Assembly (NCBI RefSeq): GCF_003073045.1
Contig: NC_037597.1
Location: 8,304,717-8,368,716, forward strand
Direction: 5' to 3'
Length of the DNA: 64,000 nt
DNA from: Pomacea canaliculata
Lineage: Eukaryota > Mollusca > Gastropoda > Architaenioglossa > Ampullariidae
In this document: positions 1 to 14,500 of the stretch, one piece after another
Layout: every line of letters begins with the position of its first letter
Numbering within the stretch: the stretch's first letter is position 1
Notes under the pieces: generated by a model
The model's database searches: none
Told to the model about the DNA's origin: nothing
What the model saw: the letters and a program-made list of their open reading frames with translations, nothing else
Program-made: the position numbers and the translations under genes

Positions 1-600
1 CACACTTGCAGCCAACAGCTAATCATGCAATGAACAGGTGTTGACGCTGGACACCAGTCTTGTCTTTTCTCCCGCTGACAACATGGGACAGGCTGCTTAC
101 CCACGGACCACTATGGCCTCCAGTCTGGCTTCCACTAGCCGAGAGATCGCCCAGAAATAGCTGGAGTGCTCCACAAGGGCTCAAGAAGGTGGACAATTTG
201 CGGCCCCGGACCCACTCCGACAGGAGGGCACATCCACGCTCTTGCAATCGATGTCAAAGAGATGTTTTGCTACAACTACCGTGGAAGTCGAGAGACAACA
301 CACGGAAGCCACGCCAAGCAGCTCGTTTCCAGGGAAATATTGAGATCCGTGTCATCGCCGGAAATCCTCGAGCAAAGAGAATTACGACAAAAGCGACTCG
401 ATGCCATCTGGCTGGTGTTTGGCGACGCCGGCTAGCCTCTCCTTCAAATGCACTGCACTCCGTGACTGCCACAGCTGCTTTGATGGGCTGCCTCTTAGCA
501 CCTGGGTCTTTGCACGACATGAAATAACTCACTTTCATCATCGTCGTCAATTTATCGTCAACATTGTTAGCAGCAGCATAGTTCTCTTAGTTTTAGGATC

Positions 601-663
601 TTCATCATTTTCATCGTCACCATCATCATCGTCGCTCTCCTCCTCCTCATTATCATCATCACC
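601..663. repeat. Imperfect TCA/TCC trinucleotide repeat
   Basis: Imperfect run of TCA, TCG and TCC triplets, followed by pyrimidine-rich sequence to about 740. It is a simple repeat that keeps a serine-rich frame open by composition only. Confidence 0.8.
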
Positions 664-1060
664 TTTTCTTCCCAGTCTTTTACTGTTTTTGTGTTTATGT
701 TCCATTTTTTTCTATTCTCTCTTTCTCTCTCTCCCTCCCTTGATCATTTTATATATACAGAATTTTTGTTTCGGACTATGCCGTGTACAGACAACAAAGT
801 TTGACTTGATTTGATTAATATCTTACTTATGAACGTTCGAGTTACGAACTTCGGTACATACGATTAAAGTTGTCCTCAAGCTCAAATGTAGTTAGTAAGT
901 ATTGTCTTCAAATTTAAAGTTAGAGTGGAAGGATAGTTTGTTTCTATTTGTAAATTATTATAAATTTTATTTCATGTACTTGAAGGTTGTTCAAGCACAT
1001 GAAAAACAACCGAAGACTATTTTTGATATCGATACGTCTCCTTTTCACATCTCTCTGTCT

Positions 1061-1074
1061 CACACACACACACA
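1061..1074. repeat. CA microsatellite
   Basis: Short CA dinucleotide run. Similar short CA runs occur at about 5640-5652, 7820-7834 and 10757-10772. Confidence 0.8.
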
Positions 1075-4000
1075 TAAGTGCAGGTACAATTGTAGTGGCA
1101 GCTTCATGGCAGCCACACTAGCACGCACCACCGTCCTACTCAAGTACTTACAAGTAATTGTAGCAGGGACTTTCAATTTTTCCTCCCACGCTGTTTACTC
1201 AAGGAGTGTCCAGTCTCAGAGTGTCTCGGCCATTTCGGAAGACATAATTCCCGTCTCCTGTCGGGTTTTAGAGGGATCGGAACTGCCCTGCCTCATCACC
1301 TGGCCATTAGTGTTGCAACACGTCCTGTCTTTGCCCAAAGTTCTCTATCCTTCTATCGTGGGAAGATAATCCGGGGTTAAAACCAGAGTCGCTGATTGCA
1401 AGTAGTTCATGTGACACTACCCCATTGTATTTTCCTTTTCAACGACCGTAAATTTTACCAGACTGGGAGATAATGCAAGGAAAGAGCTATCTTCGACGAG
1501 GACTATGTCCTTCCACAACGAAGAATCTTCTTGTCCAACCATCTACGTTCATGGTCCAACGAAGGTAGGAAGTGGGATATTAAAAAAATGTAACTTCATT
1601 ATCTCTTGCTGCAAGGGTTCGAGGTCTTTGAGACTATATCTTGTAATTTTCACATTAGTTATTTGACTTAAAATAGAACAAATTAGTGATTACCTGACTG
1701 TGTACAGTGAAGTGCTTTTGCTTTTCTTTTCATAGAACATTTGTACTTGTCTATATTTTATGCTACCTTGCTGAGCCACATCCTTTGCGATGTAACTGCT
1801 TAGACTGTCCTCAACACAGTTTCAGAACCTTCCAGAATATTAGTGGATGCAAGAGTGCATTGTGTGTGTGTGCTTGTCAATAATATGACGACCACAACAC
1901 CTTGGATCCATTATGTACGGTTACATTAAGTACAGGACATGTAAAGCCTCCCGGTCATTGTTTCTCGCAGAATACCTTCTCGGGATGAGGCTGCCCACAC
2001 GCGTCTGTGATTGAAGACATTTTCCGCGTCTTCAGATTAATCTTCTCCAGTGTTTCCCGGTTCTTCTCCGATAATGCTTCCTCTTTCAATAAAAGGCATG
2101 CCATTCTCCACCCATACCTTCCTTCTTTGTCTCCTGATCTAGTGAGCAGTGTGTATCGATTGTGTGGTTCAAGATCGGTGCAAACTCTCCCTCCAGCCCA
2201 CCGGGAAATTCTCAGACCGCGAAAACTGCGAAACTTAATAGTTCCCTGTACGTGTTCAGAAACCCTGGCGAATCTATACTACACTAAAATTCAAAAACCC
2301 AAAGCAGGTAAGGATGAAAGATTTGGAAAGCTTTTCCTGTTGTTGATTCGTTGGATACTCATGTGAACTGTTTACTTTACTTTGTATCTTTGTACACATG
2401 GAGCGACGTACTGGAATAGAAATATAAAAAAAAATAAATAAAATAAAAAATTACACCAATTCAAATTTATCAGTTTCAAACTTTTTGGCCAACTTCTCAA
2501 TTCCTCATCTTTGTCCAAGAACTTTGTTCTTGATGGATACGGCGTTATTTGCTTGAAGTTGCAGAAGTGGATTATTTTAGTCGAGATTAAAAAATTTTTA
2601 TTCTGTTTTTCTACTTTTCTTTCTTCTGCAATCAACATTCTACTATCTAGAAACATATTTGCGAGCCCCTTTGGCTATACAATCTATCAGCTATGCTAAT
2701 ACAGGGGGACTGTTGAAAACCAGACTTGGAGAGCGGACGTTCGCTTCCTGTTGTTCGGCGCTGCTTACTGCACCGTAGACTGTTTCTGTGTCTGGACCTT
2801 GGATGCCATCTCAGCAAGCACTTCTTTCTTTCGAGAAAGAACCACCGTATAAAATGCAAACACACTGCTAGAAAATGAAGTCTTACCGCAAGGGGAAATG
2901 GGTTTATTATTCGCAAACACATACTTACCATGCGTGAATAATGTGCTTCCTCTTCATAAATTCATGTTTTGAGCCAGTTCAGTGAGCAGGGAACTGAAGG
3001 GTATGGTCAAGGGCTGCTCAGTTTTGGATCCACTAGAAAAATATTTTGACACTGTAGCTTAAGGTCTCTTAACTTCATCCTTGGAGCTTTCAAACTGACA
3101 TTCGCCTTCATCTTCTCTCTTTTTCTTTCCCTCTCTTCCCAAGCATTGAACTTGTAACTTTTTTTTCATGTTGAAAATTCCTTTTCAAAATAGAACTCCT
3201 ATTTTATTCCGCTTTCTTTAATTCTCCAATTTTCTTTCCTAATACTTTACTTCCGTTTCTTCGTTCTTTCGCTTTAAGACTTTTTCAGATAGCTTTGTTT
3301 TCTTTTAAGAATTCCTACGCCAACATATTTTGAAAGAAAGCTTTTATGCCTCAGATGATTTGAAAGAACAACAGCAAATCCTAGATGAGATAATTTCCTA
3401 TAGGAACCCTGACGTGAATCGTTTACAACATTCAACATCATCATTAGTGTGACAGACCGGCAGGAAGAGAAGGAGACAAACAAATCGACGATATTGCATT
3501 AAGTCAAATCCACTTCTAATTCTAAACGCTTTGGTAAAATGTCAATCAAAATTGTACAGAAAACAGTTTTTTCCTCCTCCTCTACCGTCTGAAAAATGGT
3601 GTGTCGCGCGTGCACTAACACATTGGCAAAGGATTGAAGAGGATGTGCTTCCCTCCTCCACGACTGAGGGTATTCTCCTGTTTCTTCAACATTCCTGATT
3701 TAGGCTTTTCAATCTACCAAGCGTTGTGTCCAGAAATGCCTATGCATATTCATGGATGTCCACCCCAATCCTCAGTAACGGCTACTGTTTGCTCTGCAAA
3801 AAAGGTGTACGGGTAACGCACACCGGAAGTGTGGGTTGACTCAGGTCATGGAGCTGTCCTCGGGAAGAGCTTGCTGCATCAGGCCAGCACGAAACACTAA
3901 CCCACAACCCAGTGTCAGCTCACAGCCATTGTTGTCTCTCTGTCCACAAGTCAGAAAACAGACAGCGATAAAAAGAATGGTTGTTGGACGAGTTAAATGT

Positions 4001-7000
4001 GTTTTTTAAATATTCTACTCCATGTTCTCTTTCAACATGAGTGGTCGCAGCGCCAGACGGTACTTTTCTTCAATTAAGGAATCTTACATTAGAGTTACTT
4101 TCCCTTTAATAGACGCTTTCTGGCATTTTTTTTTTGCCATACGCAGTCTACCCAGACAGGGTGTCAGTCCCTCCCTTCGGATTGGTTATCCCAGAAAAAG
4201 AACCCTCAAACATCATCATTATCCCACGAATACAAGAAAAAGTTTCGAAACACGAACATCGCAAGAACCAAGCTCAGCAACTGAGTAAAAATGGCGGACT
4301 GGAGTATCTGAGTTCTACTTCTGTGACGTACTTCCGTAACCGACCCAGCTGTGGATGGAGACATGACTCCGCTGAGGGTTTGGGAAGATCAGGCAGATAA
4401 CAAAAGAAGTGAGGAAGCTAACAACTTTGGACAGTCCAGGGACTGTTTTTACCCTTTTTACACGAAAAAACATTGCGTAACTTCTGGTTGTTTTACTTAA
4501 GAGATAAAGTGTTTCCACCGAGCATCATGGGAACCAAAGATGAAGATACGTCAACTCAGGACCTACGATGTAACTGCACTGCTGAACTCGTTTCATCGTT
4601 GTGCTGTCTGACTGGCCATCAACGTGGGCGTAAAGACCTTATAGACATAAAGGTCTCTGGTGGGCTTGCTGTCTGATGAATACAGTAGAAGTAGGGGACA
4701 AAAATCTTTTGTACTCAAGAAAGGAAGGAAGGAAACAGAAAAAGAAATAATTAAACAAAGGATGGAAATAAAAGAAAGTAAATTACAGAAAGGAAAATAG
4801 AGCCACAAGAATAGGTATGCTACCACCAAGACAGCCCAATACGGAGGATGGATAATGGCAGGTTGGAGCTGCCATCACCCAGTCAAGCACCAAGATGGTG
4901 GGAATGAAATAACTGCCTCAAACTGATGTTATGGGTAAACACAGAGGACGCCTGATGAACCACTTACAACACGAGAACATTGCTGTTGCTAAGATATGTA
5001 GACGGAAACTTCGCGAAGTTTCGACATGCTACGCCTTGGGTGGCCCTACTAACGCTCACTATTCATCCGGCGGCAGGGCTCTTCTTGCGGCAGATGCAGA
5101 GACAGACAAAAGTTTAAAAAGTGAGGCTAATGAAGAAAAGGGAGGAATCAGGATAAGGTTAACTGCGACAATAAATTTGGGATTCATTCTGGAACCGCAG
5201 CAGAAGCGTGGGTGTAACGTGAATGGCAGAGCTAAGGAGGAGGAGGAGGTGGTTGCAGGGTGGGCATGGAGGGTTGAACGAGGGTGGGAGAGAGGGAAAG
5301 GGGAAGAGAACGCTGGAGCAAGGAGAAGGGAATGAGGGATTGAAGCCTGTAACGACGTTCTCGAGCTATTTGATCATCTTCTCTTGAACCACTCAGTGCT
5401 GTCGATTCTGATGCTCAAACTGCACCATAAGTGCATAATGCCTATACTCAAGCGTACTTACAACATCGAATAATTTTTTATGTCACGTTTTCATGAAAAT
5501 TGTACTTAGTATTATTTGAAGTTATTCATATAGACTAGCAACAAGTCTCACCTGTCTGCTGGTTACACAAAGTTGTATTACCGGAAAGAGGAAACTCGAG
5601 AACTAATTATTTTATTTTGCGGGCGTGCGCGCACATGTACACACACACACAAACGCACCTATATCACCACATTATGCTTAATTATACAAAATACATTTGT
5701 TACTTTCTTATAAAACACCGTTATGAATATCAGTACTCATGTCTAGATAGTTCCTTCAAGAAATAACACAAAAAAAGTGTAAGGCAAAGGAAGAAATGAA
5801 GGCCTACGAAGACAATACAATAGAGGTAACAAACAAAAAGGAAGATTTTTTTTTAAAAAGTAAGCTGTCGGAGAATGAGAGAGAATAATGAAATCACAAG
5901 CATTTTTAACAGGCAAGGTAAGGACCACATAGTCGCTCTGCTAGAATGTTATCTCACTGTGGGCATGGTATCTGTGCCACAGCAAATCTCAGTCCAGTCA
6001 CAACAATCTCCTACCTCGAAAGCAGAGGACATACAAAATTCCTGGAGGTCTTCACCCCAACACTCGCCATACGAACGTCAACCATGTCACGGTCTGATTT
6101 TTACTTTTTTTCTCACGTTGAGCATTAACAATTCATGCATTTTCTGCAAAGATCTGACACGAAAGGAAATTGTTCCTTCTTTTATTTCCTTCCAATTCTG
6201 CAGCACTTTCACGGCTGCCAAAGAGTCCGGCAATTCAAAGTTCTCTTTTTATCTTCCCTGATCCCCACCCCCATCTTTTCTTTCCTTCCTATTTTGCGTT
6301 GAGTGTTCATCATCTTCCATTTTTGTTTTGCAATATCTGAGGAGCTCTACCCGATAGGTGCAAATTTTCTCAAAAGTTCATCAATACCAACCCATCACGG
6401 CGACTCGCATCGGACAGAACTCGCGAAGGGACTTGTGGATAGATGGTATGAAAAGAAGTAGATTTCAGCAAGAACTGAAATTACCTGAAAGCGCTGCGGG
6501 TTACAGGATACGTTAACCACCCACTGTCACTTGTGATTAACAAGAAAACTTGCAAACAGCGATGAAGTCGACCTCGATCCCAGTGATACACGAAGTGTGC
6601 AACACACACAATGTCATTATTTTTTTCTTCTAAATGGAATGCTTTGAATTACGGCCCTCATTGTTAAAGGTTGGGCCGTGCGTTTTTGTGTGATAACAAG
6701 AGATTATAAGTACAAGGAAGCACAGAGCATGTCATTGAAGTCATTAGGAATAAAGGAAGTCGCCCGTAAAAATGTTTCAGAGTCTCGATCACACACCCAC
6801 ACAGACTTCCCCGTGTTGGCAAGCGCGTGAAGTCTGCGTGTCTTAACGCATAACCTCCTAACACTCGAGATGATAAAAGCACAAATTATGTCAGTTATTG
6901 AGTTATTCGGCAACTCTATCATAATTATCAAGGCCTACGCCCCGAGTTTCATTTTGTTCGTGAAATACCTCCTGTTTTCTCTCTCTCTCTTGACACCTCA

Positions 7001-7900
7001 ATGTTGTTAGACAATGTGCGTAGCTATGTTGGATTCTAAATTTTGATACAACAGTAATCACTTCAGTTTATTAAAAATGCTACGTAACCCTATTCAAAGT
7101 ATTAACTAGCTAAGACACGACATCTGAAGGTTGAGAGATGTTAAGGTATCCGTGTATTGACAGTGACCCTATCGGGTGTTTCTGACCACTTCTAAAGATT
7201 CATACTAAGGGAAATAAAACTGGTTCCCCACCCTCCCGATTCCTTGAGGACTTGAGGTTAGTTTTGTGGGATTTTTTGTTTCTTTAACACTACAGAACAG
7301 CGACCAGTTTTCTTTACAAAATATTTATATCAAACAAACGATCGAGACCAAGAAAAACTTCATAATTGACACGTCTGCATAAAACATTGAAATATTGTCT
7401 CATTTATAAAAATATCCTGATATTCCAACTGATTTTTTCGTACATAGCACTCATCCAAAAATACAAGCTGTCCATGTTAAGAATGCGTTTTAGCAGCTCA
7501 GAACACAAACTGAAACCAAAATTTGACAAAATATCGAGTTCTTTAAAACTACAACCACGATGCTTCTGTCACGTGATCAACCAACTGGCAGATGATCGAG
7601 CATGTTATTCATAGACCAAGAAGTTCATTGCTAGGTCGTCTAGGAAGTTTTTATCTTGTCTCTTTGCTGTCCAACTGTCACCTAAGTGCTCCGGTTGTCT
7701 AGGAAGATAGAGCTGCGGTGTTGTATGAATTCAGTTAGCTGTCCAGACCACACAAAATGGCGGCAAGACATCCGGACCAGGAGGTGGGTTTTTTTTAGAT
7801 CAGCTCGTGCATGATATCGCACACACACACACACGAAGGCACGCGCGCACATAGCACGAACTTTGAACACAGCTCTGAAGCCCTGACTTGGCAATTGCAA

Positions 7901-10900
7901 GAAGCAAATAAAGTTTTAATACTGGAGGTGGCAGGATAAAGGTAGACAACCTGCCAAACATCCGCCGTACGTTGGTGCTCGAGCTGCTGCTGTCTCAGGG
8001 TTTCAGCCCTGGGTGAGGGGTCGAGCTAATGACAGACGTAACCACGGCAGCAGTGTGAAGCTGACAGAACATCCTTGACATCCCCCATCACCACAACCAC
8101 ACAACGCACAGCGTGAATATCATTGCAAGACAAAATGATGATAAGAAAAAAGTGACCAGAAACTGCCTGGAAGTGTGAACTTCAATAAAACCCACTTTGC
8201 TAACAAGGGAAAAGGCTGTTGCTTTTTGGAAATGTTTGCTCTCTCTCTCACACACACACGACAATGCTTCAGAGAGGAAACCAAACAGAAAATAAGGACA
8301 ACCTGTGGAGAAACTTACAGGATATAGTGAATATTACATCCTTTTAATCTCAAATGTCAGCAATTAAGTTACACCACTCTGAGAAAGCACATCAAAAACT
8401 GTATACTGGAGAGGAATATTTATGAGGCACTGGCTGTTTGTCATGACTCTGACAATGAAAGTATAAACAAAGATTTTACAAAGCGGCTAAAAAAATTAAA
8501 CGCATCCACCCAGTAAGCAATTCATGTACATCAATTCCACCCTTACGTATGTGAGAAGAAAAGTGATTAATCATCTGACAGTTGCACATCTAAACTTATA
8601 TCTCACTCGCCCCTCTTATCCTACCCTGTGATAAAAAAAAAACATTTTAAAATGTTGTTAAAGAAAAGTTCTGATAATACTTATGCAGGAGACAGAAGCA
8701 TTATTGCTCCAAAGTTTTCTCAGTTTCTACACTCTTCAAAAATATTTTTAAAATGTCATCCTCATCATGCTCACTTTGCTCCACCTGCACAATAGTTTTT
8801 GAGTTCTCTGCACGACTTATTTTGCTAATGCAGTGAAAGTGGTGAAATAAAAAGGAAGATGACAGTCTGCTTCATTCCCCATTCTCTGGGATTCTCGCTG
8901 AGGGGAAATGCACTGAACACGTGACCATGTTCAGAATACATATATCATCACTTCAGAAAGCTTAAATAAGAAAGTTTACATCAGGTACAACACTGGGTGA
9001 TCGACCTTTTAAAGTATATAAATAAAACACTGCCAATATAAGGTCAATACCCATTAGAACTGGTAATAAGCAGCAATAGTCGTGAGTAAATTTTCAGCAA
9101 ATAATGCACACCTCTGCTGACTTTCAGCAACTATATGGAGACATGATACACACATTTAAAGGGCTGTTCACATACATTTCATGCTGCAACTAACCATTAC
9201 CCTTAATACGAGTCCCCCTGCTTTATAGATGAGACCAAATAGAAGGCAAAAAGGTGAAATATAACAAGGATGAATTTAGTACAACCTGGAACCTTCTTAT
9301 CTGTGGACAGCATTAAGTTCAGCACTGAAAATTCCTTGTTCAAATCCTGAGATACAGACGGTTAAGCAGAAACCTTACTAGCTGGGGCCATCTTAAAGTT
9401 AGCCCAAAGCATGTTCTGTGTCAAACAAGTTGCAGCATGAGAAACAATGGAAGATGCTCCGGAAGTTGTTATAAGCTATTAAAATATTTTGTTCAAAAAA
9501 CAGCATATTTCATTTCTTACTTTTAATTCTCAAAATTGGCACACACACACCAAAAAAAACCCAAAAAAAACCATCAAACAAACCACGCACAAAATCCCTG
9601 GTCAGAACTAATTGGCTGATGGAAAGCTGATACATAATAATGCTGAATACTGCTGTAATCTGCAAGCTAATTGACCCAATCTGAACAGATTCTTGGTTTG
9701 CGTGGGCAGATGACGGAAAACCATTACTGGGAAGAATCTCAAGACAGCTTACTGCTGCCTTAAAGAAATCACTGTAACAAACCATAAATGTCAGCAGATA
9801 TCTTACTAATGGGGAATGTAACTGACAACAGCATGTTCAAAACAAGTAAATACATTTTACAAACTCTTGACAACAGGGTGCTAAACAAAATACACCGAAC
9901 AAAGACACTTGCACAGTACAAAGCAAGAAAAGTTGTGCTGAAAGCCATTCAATGGTTTATTTCAGACTGTCTTTATTTAAAGCATTCATCTCTTTTATGC
10001 AGATTCAACTCCAGTACATTCAGCAAATCCACCAATCTGTACATATTTAAGTCTGTACAATTACTATTCAAAGACAATGTACATGACTGCATATTGCTAC
10101 AACAAGCAAAACACAATTACTACATTTCTATCATACACTTCATAAAATAATTTCACAGATCACTGTAAAATGCAGAGAACTCTGTCATCTGCCTCTTAGC
10201 CCAGCTTGTGATCATTATTAAATATATTTACATACATTCAGATTGCACCCTGTATTTAATCTTTATTTCATTATTGAACTTTTTACATGCTAAAATATCC
10301 TAAATCAACATTACTTGTGGTTTAAAAAAGAATCAGTTTGGTATCTTTACTATGATTGTATTTTATGATGAGTACACATGTAGCAAACACATGATCAATT
10401 AATGCCCTCATTTACAGATATGAGAGGAGGTAAAAGACTGCACTCATGTTCACATGAAAACTCATATCTACAGTTAATAAATTTAACAAACCTGTTCCTG
10501 CTTTATTTCTGTGATATATTTCTTAATTCGACAATGACGATGACCAACTTTATTTGTCCTATTGGGCAATTTGAACATGGGAAGGTGCTCTAGTTACAAA
10601 GTAAAAGTTAGAAATAAAAATAAGAAATGAAGTTTGTTGCAAGGTGCAGCGTTAAAGGATGTCAGCATGAAAAACGAAGGCAAGTGACAATTATATATAT
10701 AATAAATAAACAACAAACTTAGATTAAGAATAATCATGTGTTCACCTATTGCATCGCACACACACACACACAACCCCCACTGACACTTCATCTGAGGTTG
10801 AGCAGCTCGACTGCAGATGACACAAACGATTTCAGGTGTCTATTACTTTTACATATAGGCACAGCATAGTGTTTACCTGAGCTTAATAATACAAATTCTC

Positions 10901-11585
10901 TTGTTAGTACATGTTCAGGTAATGAGTAAATGCAAGAAGCTTTCCTTACTATTTGTTGGTCACAGAAAGAAGCCAAATCTCTCTGTTTGATAAAAATTAT
11001 CTTAGAACAGATGTGGACACGACTGTTCAGACTATTCCTATCATGGACCGAGAGATCACGAAACCAGCACACAAATTCCAAAACCTCACATTCCTAGCTT
11101 GCCTCAGTTCATGCATGATTCACTCTTACTGTAAATAAAATATTAGACCTCCCAACTCCCTTTGTATTAACTTTTTACAATTTTTTTTTAGCTTAGCAAA
11201 GAAATATATGTGGCTTCTTGACTATGCATCATCAATTAAGCTACAACAGACTAGAGCAGGTTTCTCTGTTTGTTCCCTATAACTGAACGTTCAATATACT
11301 TTAAAAAGAAAACAACAACAAACAAAAAAAAAATACCTTAAATTTTCACGCCACAATTTTTGGTAGCTACCTTCTATGAAGACTACAACAAATGTAGATT
11401 TAATTTGTAACTTATTTACAAAATGTACAACATTTTGCTACAAAGCCATGGATCTAGGGGCTGCCTCTCAACATCTTCCCTGAGACCAGCAAAAGAATAT
11501 TTTACAGAATTGAAAAAGCATGTGATAAGTTTTTGAAAACATCTTCTACAGTATCCATATGGTTTAAACGTTGATCACCTTCTTA
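7901..11585. other. Presumed BRF1 3' flank / 3' UTR, no coding sequence seen
   Basis: AT-rich sequence downstream of the BRF1 stop codon. Several minus-strand AATAAA motifs occur, for example the complement of 10262-10267, so part of this is probably BRF1 3' UTR, but no cleavage site stands out. A 120-codon plus-strand frame at 9788-10150 has no recognisable similarity and biased composition. A short piece at about 11855-11905, ending in GAA triplets, looks like a SINE or LINE tail. Confidence 0.4.
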
Positions 11586-14500
11586 TTAATAATCATCTTC
11601 ATAGCCCTCTTCATCATATGTCGTTTCTAAAAGAAAACAGAAAGATGGATGTATCATTTTCACTTTGCACTCAAAGCTTCCAGCAACTCAGTGGTAAAAA
11701 AGTCAGTCTAATGAAATTATCTAATAAAGTAATAAAACGAAACAGAAAAACTTCCTCACAAAGGTGTCTAGGCAGTTTTTCGATTAGCTCTGCTAACGAT
11801 AACTTTTTTTAATATTGTCAGATTCATGCTAGAACTTATTTCCTAGGCTTAAGGTATTTTTTTGGCCCTATGCTCCACTGGGGGCGAATAGGAATAAGAA
11901 GAAGAAGAAGGTATTTTTTGAAAGTGTTTTTGCCAAGGTATGCCTTAAGTGCGGTGGAAAGGAATTTTTAAATGTGGGTCCAAATACTTCAAACGATTGT
12001 TGTTACAACAATATTTAATCTTTATGTATATTTATATCCAAGCTACACACACATGAATTTCTATGTAACTGCTTTTCTGTTCAATATGAAGTTTCTAAAA
12101 ACTCTACATAGTTGATTATAGCAAAAATTATGTGCTTAAAATGATCTTAATGTTTTTCCGTTTTACACAAAATTAAGAAAGGATATAAAAAAAATTTTAA
12201 ATAGCATCATTAAACAGAACTACTTTGTAACTTATTTTATACAGATATGATTCCTCTCCCACCTTTATTCGAATTCCCCCATAAATGCATTTATTTGTAG
12301 GCATTTGAATTATATCCATAAATCACCTAGGAAAGGCAACTCAAGTACTTAGTAAATGTGACCATTATATGAACAAGTATTACCTGGGATAGCAAAGTAA
12401 TCTCGTGCACTGAGTTCAGCCTCCTCTTCCTCTTCATCCTCTTCAGCTAATTCCTCCTCTTCTGCAAATAAAGTAAGGTAAAGGCATGCAAGCAATCAAA
12501 AAGGAAACTCAAATATTAAAAGGCATCCAAACCAGGGCTATAATCAATAAATACTGTAAATAAGTTACAAATATGCAGTCTCAAATGATGTAAACTATGT
12601 TATTACTTCTACTGCTATCAACATATGAAAAGCAAATCACTAAATCTTTAAAAAAAAAAGACAAAAACAGGTGTTACATGTATTTCAAGGGCAAATTTAT
12701 ACCTCTAAGGCTCTTCAGCAGTGCTGATGTTAAATTAAAAAAAGATTTTTAAAAATGAATCTGTTTCATTCCTTTTTGTTCCACATAATCTTGATTAACT
12801 TGTTTACTAATGGCAGAAGCAAATGTTGTATCTTTGTAATGCATCTTGTCTATGGTATTCTGCTCAATATGTTGCCAATGTCTAATCTTGCTTCTTGAGG
12901 CAAGCTCCCCATTAACATGCAGACATGCACAAACACAGACACAGCACACCACATACACCTGCTCATACGCTTACACTTTCCCACTCAACCCATAAATTGC
13001 AAATATCATTAGATATTTGTTTGTGTGTTTATGAGACACAGAGTTGCATAAAAATGCAAAAATAGACAATCACTTTTATACTCCCTCCCAGCCCCTCTTT
13101 TCCATCCTACCTCTGCACTTTCTCACGTGCATGCATTTCAACAAAATGGGGTACTTTAAAGAGAATGGAGAGCTTAAAAAAAATCCATCATTGTAAAACA
13201 GTAAAGATTTATATAAAAATTTATATAAAGATTTATAGTAATGATATTAAAGTTCAGTAGAAGAAGGTTATTCACTCAGTGTTGGTGAATTAGTATTTTG
13301 TACCAATCTCAGGTCAGAAGAGAGAAGGAGGGGGCTCAAAAAAACTTCCTCTAAAGTGGAACAATCTTAACTCTACCTATACTGTTTACACTACCGAATG
13401 CATAGCTACAGCTCAATTGTGTCAATATGTCTGTATTGAACGAGTTAAGACTCAAACCTACCTGGCTCCTCATACTGAACTGGGCCACTTTCAACCACAA
13501 CTACTGAAGCCACATCATCACTTCCTTTTATCTTCTGCTTCTCCTCGATGGGTTCTTGAATTTTGATTTTCTTGTGCACTGACTACAACAAAAGCAACAG
13601 GATCAATAAAAGATATATCATCTAAAGATTTGCATCAGTAACTAAAAGCCACAAGACATACATAAATGGTTTTGTGTGCATCAATACTTCCAGCAAACTA
13701 ATACATATTGCGTCAAGGCAAATAATAGCCTACAGCCTAAGGGAAAGAAACATAATAAGCAATGGGTGGGGGTGGGGGGAACTGGTGTTTTACTCCGATC
13801 CAGCAACTAAAACTATATCATGGCAAAGGCTGTAAACAGATGCCACATGCAGAGAAAGAACAGCATGCCCAAGACGAGAGCTGAACCCAGGACAGCCAAC
13901 CTTTACTGCTTCGGTGACAGGCATTGTGCCACAGGACTGCCCTAACATAATAAGCAGACCTGACTCAAAAGGCAATGTTTGTGCTTTATGTCATGGCAGC
14001 AACTAGGGCTATATCACGGACTCAAAAGGCAATATTAAATTAGAATAAAATAATATTCTATCTTTAAAATTGTTTTAAAATTGTGCACCTGGAACAAAGA
14101 AATAAATCTTTGTACAAGCTACTAGCTAAATATAGTTCTTTCGTGGTCACACGTTCTCACCTCAACTTTAATATCTGTGAATAGGCTGGGACGTTTGAAT
14201 CTGAAAAAATTACAGTAGTTAATGAACTTAGCATGGTATTACATCCAATTTTTGTCATCTACAGTTTCATTACATGAGCGAGCCAATAGAGAGGCTAAAC
14301 CAAATTACAATTTGTACTATGCTTGATGCCTTTCATTTGGCCAACAGGACTTTATCTGCAATTAGCAAAGACGATAATAACACATTATACTAAATGGTAC
14401 TCAATCAATTTTTTTTTAATCAGTCAAACATACCTATTTAATGTTGGCTCCTTTTTCTGATTTTTTTCATTATCAGCAGGACTTCCACCTAAACCATGAA

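Larger units (their letters stand above)
1..7900. other. No recognisable gene
   Basis: I see no exon that I can assign to a protein family on either strand. The first 540 bases are richer in G and C than the rest and keep three overlapping open frames of 89-155 codons (two on plus, one on minus), but none resembles a known protein. The remainder is AT-rich with CA and CT microsatellites. Small non-coding or lineage-specific genes cannot be excluded by eye. Confidence 0.5.

Noticed and set aside
60-527. 155-codon plus-strand frame, with overlapping frames on both strands
   Set aside because: No similarity to any family I know, no splice or start context, and three overlapping frames in a GC-richer patch are expected by chance.
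4931-5335. 134-codon plus-strand frame
   Set aside because: Its second half is a Glu/Gly/Arg-rich simple sequence from a purine run; no homology.
9788-10150. 120-codon plus-strand frame
   Set aside because: AT-rich composition, no domain, and probably antisense to the BRF1 3' flank.
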